From assembly GCA_009838525.1 (NCBI GenBank), contig VXRJ01000016.1:124001-188000 (forward strand): a stretch of DNA of 64,000 nt, given 5' to 3'. A program made the position numbers and the translations under genes. The DNA comes from Acidobacteriota bacterium (GTDB lineage: Bacteria > Acidobacteriota > Vicinamibacteria > Vicinamibacterales > UBA8438). Positions within the stretch are counted from its first letter, which is position 1; each line of letters begins with the position of its first letter. Under the pieces are notes generated by a model. It was not told the origin of the DNA. It saw nothing but the letters and a program-made list of their open reading frames with translations, and searched no databases. Below are positions 59,059 through 64,000 of this stretch, in pieces.

Positions 59059-60305
59059 TGGCCGGCACGCACGATACCGACGTCGTCGTCATCGGCGGCG
59101 GCCCGGCCGGCGCGACTGCCGCCACCGTGCTCGCGCAGCACGGCCGGCGCGTGACGCTCGTCGAGCGCGAGACCTTCCCGCGCTACCACATCGGCGAGTC
59201 CCTCATGCCGTACACGTGGTTCACCTTCGAACGGCTCGGCGTTCTCGACTGGTTCGAGCAGGCCGCGTGCCCGAAGAAGTACAGCGTGCAGTTCGTCTCG
59301 ACGAGCGGTCAGGTATCCCAGCCGTTCTACTTCTTCGAGACCATCAAGCACCCCTGCGCGACGACGTGGCAGGTGCTCCGGAGCGATTTCGACCGCATGC
59401 TGCTCGACAACGCACGCGCGACGGGAGTCGACGTCCGCCAGGGCGCGACGGTGCGCGAGCTGTTGATGGACGGCTCGCGCGCCAGCGGCGTCCGGACGGT
59501 GTCCGCGGACGGCGCGCACGAGAAGATCCACGCCGGCGCCGTGATCGACGCCTCGGGGCGCGACACGTTCGTCGCCTCCAAGCTCGGCTGGAAGCGGCGC
59601 GATCCGGATCTCGCGAAGATCGCGATCTTCAGCTACTACCGCGGCGCCAGGCGCGACCCGGGCCTCGACGAAGGCGCCACCACGGTTGCCTACATCCCGG
59701 AGAAGGGGTGGTTCTGGTACATCCCGCTGCCGGACGACGTCGTCAGCGTCGGCGTCGTCGCGGAAGCCGACTACCTGTACCGCGAGACGCGCGACCCGGA
59801 GACGATCTTCGAGCGCGAGGCGGCGGCCTGCCGCTGGATCGACGACCACCTGCAGCCGGGCACGCGGGTGGAGCCGGTCCGGGTCACCGGCGAATTCAGC
59901 TATCGCGCCGACCGCATCGGCGGCGACGGCTTCTGCCTGGCGGGCGATGCGTTCTCCTTTCTCGACCCGGTCTTCTCCACCGGCGTCTTCCTCGCCCTGA
60001 AGAGCGGCGAGATGGCGGCCGATGCGATCCACGCTGGCCTCGACTCGCCGGCCGGCGTGACCGCCGAGACGTTCGCCGGCTACGAGCGCGACATGCGGTG
60101 GGCGCTGGATCAATTCCGGCAACTGGTGCTGTCCTTCTACAACCAGGCGTTCAGCTTCCGGGACTTCATCCGCGTCCATCCGGAACTGCATCCCCGCCTC
60201 GTCGACGCCCTCGTCGGCAACGTCTTCGCCGACCTCGAGCCGCTGTTCAACGCGCTGCAGGAGTTTTCCGCCCGAACGTCGCGGGGGCTACAATCGGCAC
60301 CTTGA
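59058..60305 (+). CDS. FAD-dependent oxidoreductase, flavin halogenase-like
   Basis: Protein of 415 residues. The Rossmann motif GGGPAGATAATVLAQHGRRV starts near residue 12. The segment PRYHIGESLMPYTW and the motif WFWYIPL (the WxWxIP signature of flavin-dependent halogenases) lie near residue 225, and GDAFSFLDPVFSTGVFLAL closes the FAD site. Halogenases also carry a conserved Lys near GxGxxG that I cannot place with certainty; the enzyme could be a geranylgeranyl-reductase-like or hydroxylating relative. Substrates would be aromatic acyl intermediates of the cluster. Confidence 0.75.
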   Translation: MAGTHDTDVVVIGGGPAGATAATVLAQHGRRVTLVERETFPRYHIGESLMPYTWFTFERLGVLDWFEQAACPKKYSVQFVSTSGQVSQPFYFFETIKHPCATTWQVLRSDFDRMLLDNARATGVDVRQGATVRELLMDGSRASGVRTVSADGAHEKIHAGAVIDASGRDTFVASKLGWKRRDPDLAKIAIFSYYRGARRDPGLDEGATTVAYIPEKGWFWYIPLPDDVVSVGVVAEADYLYRETRDPETIFEREAAACRWIDDHLQPGTRVEPVRVTGEFSYRADRIGGDGFCLAGDAFSFLDPVFSTGVFLALKSGEMAADAIHAGLDSPAGVTAETFAGYERDMRWALDQFRQLVLSFYNQAFSFRDFIRVHPELHPRLVDALVGNVFADLEPLFNALQEFSARTSRGLQSAP

Positions 60306-60748
60306 CAGGGCCGAGAACCAACACGACGAGCGAGCATCGTCTCCGGCGGCGCGTGCAATGGCACGAGACCGACGCCGCCGGCATCGTCCATTTCTCCTGC
60401 TTCTTCCACTACATGGAAGAGGCGGAGCACGCCCTCTGGCGCGCCGCGGGCCTGAGCATCGCGGCGCCGGACGCCGCGGTGGGCTTCCCGCGGGTAGCCG
60501 CCACGTTCGATTTCCGGCGTCCGCTCCGCTTCGAGGACGAGTTCGACGTTCACATCCGGATCGTGGAGCTGGGCGCGCGCTCCATACGCTACGCCGCCGA
60601 GATCACGAAGGGCGGAGAGAGCCTGGCGACCGGGTCGCTCACGATCGCGTGCGTCGCCAGGGAACCGGGCCGGCCGCTCCGATCGACCCCCATTCCGGCC
60701 GAAATCGCCGAGCGGTTCGCGGTGGCGGACTCCGGGGTGGAAGGGTGA
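60302..60748 (+). CDS. Hotdog-fold acyl-CoA thioesterase (4-hydroxybenzoyl-CoA thioesterase type)
   Basis: Protein of 148 residues from a TTG start that overlaps the upstream stop by 4 nt. The catalytic signature is QWHETDAAGIVHFSCFFHYM, with the aspartate near residue 22, followed by VGFPRVAATFDFRRPLRFED. Such enzymes release aryl or acyl groups from CoA. In this operon it probably releases the product of the ligase or flavin enzyme. Confidence 0.85.
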   Translation: MTGPRTNTTSEHRLRRRVQWHETDAAGIVHFSCFFHYMEEAEHALWRAAGLSIAAPDAAVGFPRVAATFDFRRPLRFEDEFDVHIRIVELGARSIRYAAEITKGGESLATGSLTIACVAREPGRPLRSTPIPAEIAERFAVADSGVEG

Positions 60749-62100
60749 CGGAAGCAAGGAACGCCGCACCTTCCGACGTCGAGCCTGGCGCCAGCGCAAC
60801 ACGGGACGAGTGCCGTTCGCGCGAGGCCATCGCCGCCGCGCAGGAAGCACGGCTGCAGGCCCTGCTTCGGGCGATTCGTGGACGAAACGCGTTCTACGAC
60901 AGGAAGTTCACCGGAGCCGGCATCAACGTCGATACGGTGCTGGGCGACGGCGGCCTCACCGCGCTCCCGTTCACCACGAAGGAAGAACTGGTCGCCGATC
61001 AGGCGTCGAACCCGCCGTGGGGCACGGCGTTGACCGAGCCCCTGGAGCGCTACGCGCGCTACAACCAGACGTCGTCGACCACGGGCGAGCCGTTGCGCTG
61101 GCTCGACACCCCGGAAAGCTGGCAGTGGATGCTCGACTGCTGGAAGGCGGTCTACCGCGCGGCGGGCGTGACCAGCCGGGATCGCATTCTCTTCCCCTTT
61201 TCGTTCGGCCCGTTCCTCGGCTTCTGGACCGGCTTCGACGCCGCCGTCCAGATCGGCGCCCACGCGATTCCGGCCGGCGGCATGACGAGCAAACAGCGGA
61301 TCGGCTTGATCCGGGCGCTGGCGCCGACCGTCGTCTGCTGCACGCCGACCTACGCGTTGCGGTTGCTCGACGTCAGCCTGGAGACGGACGACGGGCCGTC
61401 GCTCGCGGAGAACCCGATCCGCCTGATCATCGTCGCCGGCGAGCCGGGCGGCAGCATCCCGGCGACGCGGCAACGGATTGAACGCGGCTGGGAAGCGCGC
61501 GTGATCGATCACCACGGCATGACGGAGGTGGGGCCGGTCAGCTTCGAGTGCCGCGAGTCGCCGGGCTCGCTGCACATCAACGAACGGGAGTTCATCGCCG
61601 AAGTGATCCACCCGGAGAGCGGCCGCCCGGTCCCGGACGGGAAACAGGGCGAACTGGTGCTGACTAACCTCGGGCGCACGGCGAGCCCGGTCATCCGGTA
61701 CCGGACGCGCGACCTGGCGATCCGTACCTCGACGCCCTGCGTTTGCGGCCGGACCTTCGCGCGGCTCGAGGGCGGCATCGCCGCGCGGACCGACGACATG
61801 GTGAGTGTCCGCGGCGTCAATGTCTATCCCTCCGCCATCGAGACGGTGGTGCGGGCGATTGACGACGTTGTGGAGTACCGCTGCACGGTCCGGCCGTGGC
61901 GGGCACGCCACAAGATCGCGCTGGAGGTGGAGGTGGCGCCCGGCGCCGACAAGGGCAGCGCGATCGCGGCGGCCGCCTCGCGACTGCGCGAAGCGACGGG
62001 TCTGGCGATTCCGGTTACCGCCGTGCACGCCGGATCGCTTCCGCGTTTCGACATGAAGGCGCGGCGTTTTGTTGTCGAACGGAGTGAGGTCAAGCAATGA
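60745..62100 (+). CDS. Phenylacetate-CoA-ligase-like AMP-forming ligase
   Basis: Protein of 451 residues of the PaaK/CoA-ligase branch. The ATP loop is NQTSSTTGEPLRWLD near residue 110, later VAGEPGGSIPATR, HHGMTEVGPVSFECR, RYRTRDLAIR and the hinge RGVNVYPSAIE. The C-terminal lysine lies in FDMKARRFVV. It activates a carboxylic acid, probably an aromatic one, as a CoA thioester. The GTG start overlaps the thioesterase stop by 4 nt and its own stop overlaps the VOC gene by 4 nt. Confidence 0.85.
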   Translation: MTEARNAAPSDVEPGASATRDECRSREAIAAAQEARLQALLRAIRGRNAFYDRKFTGAGINVDTVLGDGGLTALPFTTKEELVADQASNPPWGTALTEPLERYARYNQTSSTTGEPLRWLDTPESWQWMLDCWKAVYRAAGVTSRDRILFPFSFGPFLGFWTGFDAAVQIGAHAIPAGGMTSKQRIGLIRALAPTVVCCTPTYALRLLDVSLETDDGPSLAENPIRLIIVAGEPGGSIPATRQRIERGWEARVIDHHGMTEVGPVSFECRESPGSLHINEREFIAEVIHPESGRPVPDGKQGELVLTNLGRTASPVIRYRTRDLAIRTSTPCVCGRTFARLEGGIAARTDDMVSVRGVNVYPSAIETVVRAIDDVVEYRCTVRPWRARHKIALEVEVAPGADKGSAIAAAASRLREATGLAIPVTAVHAGSLPRFDMKARRFVVERSEVKQ

Positions 62101-62450
62101 GCATCAACGGACTCGCCCACGTCATGCTGGGCGTCACCGACCTGGAAGCGTCCCGCGCGTTCTATTGCGGCGCGCTGGGCCTGGCCGTGCAGCGCGAGGC
62201 GCCCGGCTTCCTCTTTCTCGACACCGGCGCGGTAACGCTGTGCCTGAGCGAGCCGCACGCGACGCTCTCCGAACATCCAGGTCCCACCGAGGTCGTTCTC
62301 GCCGTCGATCACGTCCGGCAGGCCTACGACGCGCTCCGGGCGAACGGGGTGGAGTTCATGCGGGAGCCCGTCAACGTGACCGGCACGGAGTGGGCGGCGA
62401 ATTTCCGCGATCCGGATGGCCATCTGCTCTCGGTCTTCGGCCCGGAGTAG
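62097..62450 (+). CDS. Glyoxalase/VOC-fold protein
   Basis: Protein of 117 residues with two beta-alpha-beta-beta-beta units: GLAHVMLGVTDLEASRAFYC and VVLAVDHVRQAYDAL, closing with FRDPDGHLLSVFGPE. The metal ligands His (GLAHVML) and Glu (LSVFGPE end) are in the expected positions. VOC proteins include dioxygenases, lyases and resistance proteins. As the last gene of the coupled cluster it may open or rearrange an aromatic intermediate, or bind the product. Confidence 0.75.
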   Translation: MSINGLAHVMLGVTDLEASRAFYCGALGLAVQREAPGFLFLDTGAVTLCLSEPHATLSEHPGPTEVVLAVDHVRQAYDALRANGVEFMREPVNVTGTEWAANFRDPDGHLLSVFGPE

Positions 62451-62467
62451 GGGGCAGACGTAGTAGC

Positions 62468-63532
62468 ATGAGCCGATCCACGATAGTTTTCAGGAGGCTG
62501 GTGTCCGTGCGCCGATCATTCCCTTTTGCCCGAATTCACCTTTCCGCCCGGATCCTGGGCGCGTTGCTTGCCCTGCTGGTTCCGCTCGCCGCGTGCGGCG
62601 GCGGCGGTGGCGACGGTGACGCCGGCGATTCGTCCGCGCCGTCCCGCCAGTTCCTCAGCCTGGGGTCCGCCCCGGCTGGCGGCGCCTTCTTCGTGGTCGG
62701 CAGCGCCCTGGCGGAGGTGGTGAACGAGACGGGCGCGTCGCTCGGCTACAACGTGACCGCCGAGGCGACCAGCGGATCGCAGGAGAACATCCGGCGGCTG
62801 GCCAGCGGCGAGCTCGACTTCGCGTTGTCGAACGCGGCGATCACCTACTTCGCCGTGCGCGGCAGCGAGGGCTGGGACCGCGCGTATTCGGCCCGGTCGG
62901 TAATGACCCTCGCACCGAACGTCGCGCTGTTCGTGACGCAGGCGGATTCCGGCATTTCCACCATCGACGATCTGCGCGACCGGCGCGTCACCGTGGGCCC
63001 GGCCGGGGCCGGGTTCGAGTACTTCGTGGGACCGCTGCTCGAGGCCCACGGCGTCACCTACGACGACTTCTCGCCGCTCAACGCGACGCAGCAGGCCGCC
63101 GTCGACATGCTGACCGACGGCTCCGCCGACGCGACCTTCCTGGGGGGAGCGGTGCCGACCGCGTCGATCACGCAGGCCGCCGCGTCGATGGAGATCACCT
63201 TCATCCCGTTCGGGGACGACGAGAAGCAGCGCCTGGTCGACGACTACCTCTTCTTCCGCCCGGCCACCATCCCGCCGGAGACCTACCGCGGCCAGACCGA
63301 GGCGTTCGACGGTCTCGACGTCGGCTCCATGCACCTCATCACGTCGGCCGAGGCTTCGGACGACCTCGTGTACAACGTCACGAGGCTGCTCTACGAGAAC
63401 CGGGAGCTGGTCGTCGAGAAGCACGCGGCGGGCCGCGCCATCAACCCCGCCAACGTGGTGCGTGACACCGGGACGGAGTTCCATCCCGGCGCCATTCGCT
63501 TCTACCAGGAAGCCGGAATCTGGCCGCAGTAG
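62468..63532 (+). CDS. TAXI-family TRAP transporter solute-binding lipoprotein
   Basis: Periplasmic substrate-binding protein of 354 residues. A signal sequence ends in the lipobox LLVPLAACGG, so the mature protein is anchored by the cysteine near residue 43. The TAXI signature is LGSAPAGGAFFVVGSALAEV, followed by SGSQENIRRLASGELDFALS. The neighbouring permease starts 8 nt downstream. TAXI systems import glutamate, aromatic acids or other carboxylates; the ligand is unknown. Confidence 0.92.
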   Translation: MSRSTIVFRRLVSVRRSFPFARIHLSARILGALLALLVPLAACGGGGGDGDAGDSSAPSRQFLSLGSAPAGGAFFVVGSALAEVVNETGASLGYNVTAEATSGSQENIRRLASGELDFALSNAAITYFAVRGSEGWDRAYSARSVMTLAPNVALFVTQADSGISTIDDLRDRRVTVGPAGAGFEYFVGPLLEAHGVTYDDFSPLNATQQAAVDMLTDGSADATFLGGAVPTASITQAAASMEITFIPFGDDEKQRLVDDYLFFRPATIPPETYRGQTEAFDGLDVGSMHLITSAEASDDLVYNVTRLLYENRELVVEKHAAGRAINPANVVRDTGTEFHPGAIRFYQEAGIWPQ

Positions 63533-63540
63533 GCCGCGCC

Positions 63541-64000
63541 GTGGCTCAGCCGCACACTCCCCGCGACTATCGCCTGCTGGCGAGCGGCGCACTGGGAGTG
63601 TTCCTGTGCGTCTTCACGCTGGTCGAGGTCAACTACCCGCTGCTGGCCCCGCAGAGCCGGCTGGCGCTCTTCGCGCTGGCGGGACTGGCCCTCTGCTTTC
63701 TGCAGGTCCCGATTCACTCGACCCTGAAGCAGCATCCGGCGGCCCGGGCCAGTGACATCGTCCTTGCGGCGCTCGCCGTCGGCTGCTGCGGCTACATCGT
63801 CGTCCAGACCGATCTTCTGTTCGAGGCCTGGTGGATCGACGGACAGGCGCTGGGCAACCGGGCCGGCTTCGAGACCACCCTGGACACCGCGATAGGCCTG
63901 GTCGGCCTGCTGCTGGTGATCGAAGCGGCCCGCCGGGCTCTCGGCCTGGCCCTGCCGCTTCTGGCCGGGGCGTTCATTCTCTACGCCCTGTTCGGCTCGG
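63541..64000 (+). CDS. TRAP transporter fused permease (TAXI-associated), 3' end beyond the window
   Basis: The frame opens with GTG (VAQPHTPRDYRLLASGALGV) and encodes four to five hydrophobic segments in the visible 153 codons (LGVFLCVFTLVEVNYPLL, ALAGLALCFLQV, IVLAALAVGCCGYIVV, LLLVIEAARRALGL, LLAGAFILYALFG). This matches the N-terminal small-subunit part of DctQM-fused TRAP permeases. The rest runs off the right edge. Confidence 0.85.
   Translation, partial: MAQPHTPRDYRLLASGALGVFLCVFTLVEVNYPLLAPQSRLALFALAGLALCFLQVPIHSTLKQHPAARASDIVLAALAVGCCGYIVVQTDLLFEAWWIDGQALGNRAGFETTLDTAIGLVGLLLVIEAARRALGLALPLLAGAFILYALFGS

Noticed and set aside
1-64000. CRISPR array, tRNA or rRNA genes
   Set aside because: No regularly spaced repeats and no cloverleaf or rRNA segments were noticed on either strand by eye.

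Overview
This is a 64 kb stretch of high-GC bacterial DNA with dense coding, frequent GTG starts and many 4-nt start/stop overlaps. Topoisomerase IV genes, a 13E12/DUF222-type HNH gene, several VapBC/DUF433/HicAB modules and a TAXI-TRAP importer fit an Acidobacteriota-like (possibly Vicinamibacteria) genome. No rRNA or tRNA gene is present, so the phylum is an inference only.

Layout. (1) 1-8086 is housekeeping: parE and parC, a Nudix CoA hydrolase, a MATE exporter, a PLP trans-sulfuration enzyme and a GNAT acetyltransferase. (2) About 8.1-41.4 kb is a defence and toxin-antitoxin island. It holds a HamA/HamB-like (Hachiman) pair, a VapBC-AAA ATPase operon with a decayed partner, GNAT, AlkB-like, DUF433 and DUF5615 genes, a dGTPase, a GHKL-ATPase/DUF3883 giant, and a type I restriction-modification locus (hsdM-hicB-hicA-hsdS, an OLD-like ATPase, hsdR). 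It ends with a ubiquitin-like conjugation operon (Ubl-Ubl-E2 fusion, JAB-E1 fusion, DUF6527) next to a RES-domain gene. Many gene relics lie between these. They include a shrunken, collinear copy of the restriction-modification locus at 18.3-18.8 kb, a second copy of the 3' end of the trans-sulfuration gene at 17.4 kb, and three or four decayed antitoxin copies.

(3) 41.4-52.1 kb is a tightly packed cluster: lipoate ligase, cysteine desulfurase, GcvH-like lipoyl carrier, CobW-type GTPase, two Fe-S proteins, a radical SAM enzyme, a DUF116-polyprenyl synthase fusion and two terpene-cyclase-fold proteins. It looks like an uncharacterised terpenoid-modifying pathway that combines lipoyl/sulfur chemistry with radical SAM chemistry, and it is my main candidate for an undescribed system. 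(4) 52.2-54.7 kb holds a DUF222-HNH gene and a DUF1778/GNAT toxin-antitoxin pair. (5) 54.9-62.5 kb holds an iron-type alcohol dehydrogenase, a secreted PQQ-like propeller protein and a coupled set of genes: HemN-like radical SAM, chorismate-lyase-like, flavin halogenase-like, hotdog thioesterase, acyl/aryl-CoA ligase and VOC. This set reads like a small aromatic biosynthetic cluster. (6) 62.5-64 kb holds a TAXI solute-binding lipoprotein and the start of its TRAP permease.

All functions are read from motifs and context by eye; no database search was run.
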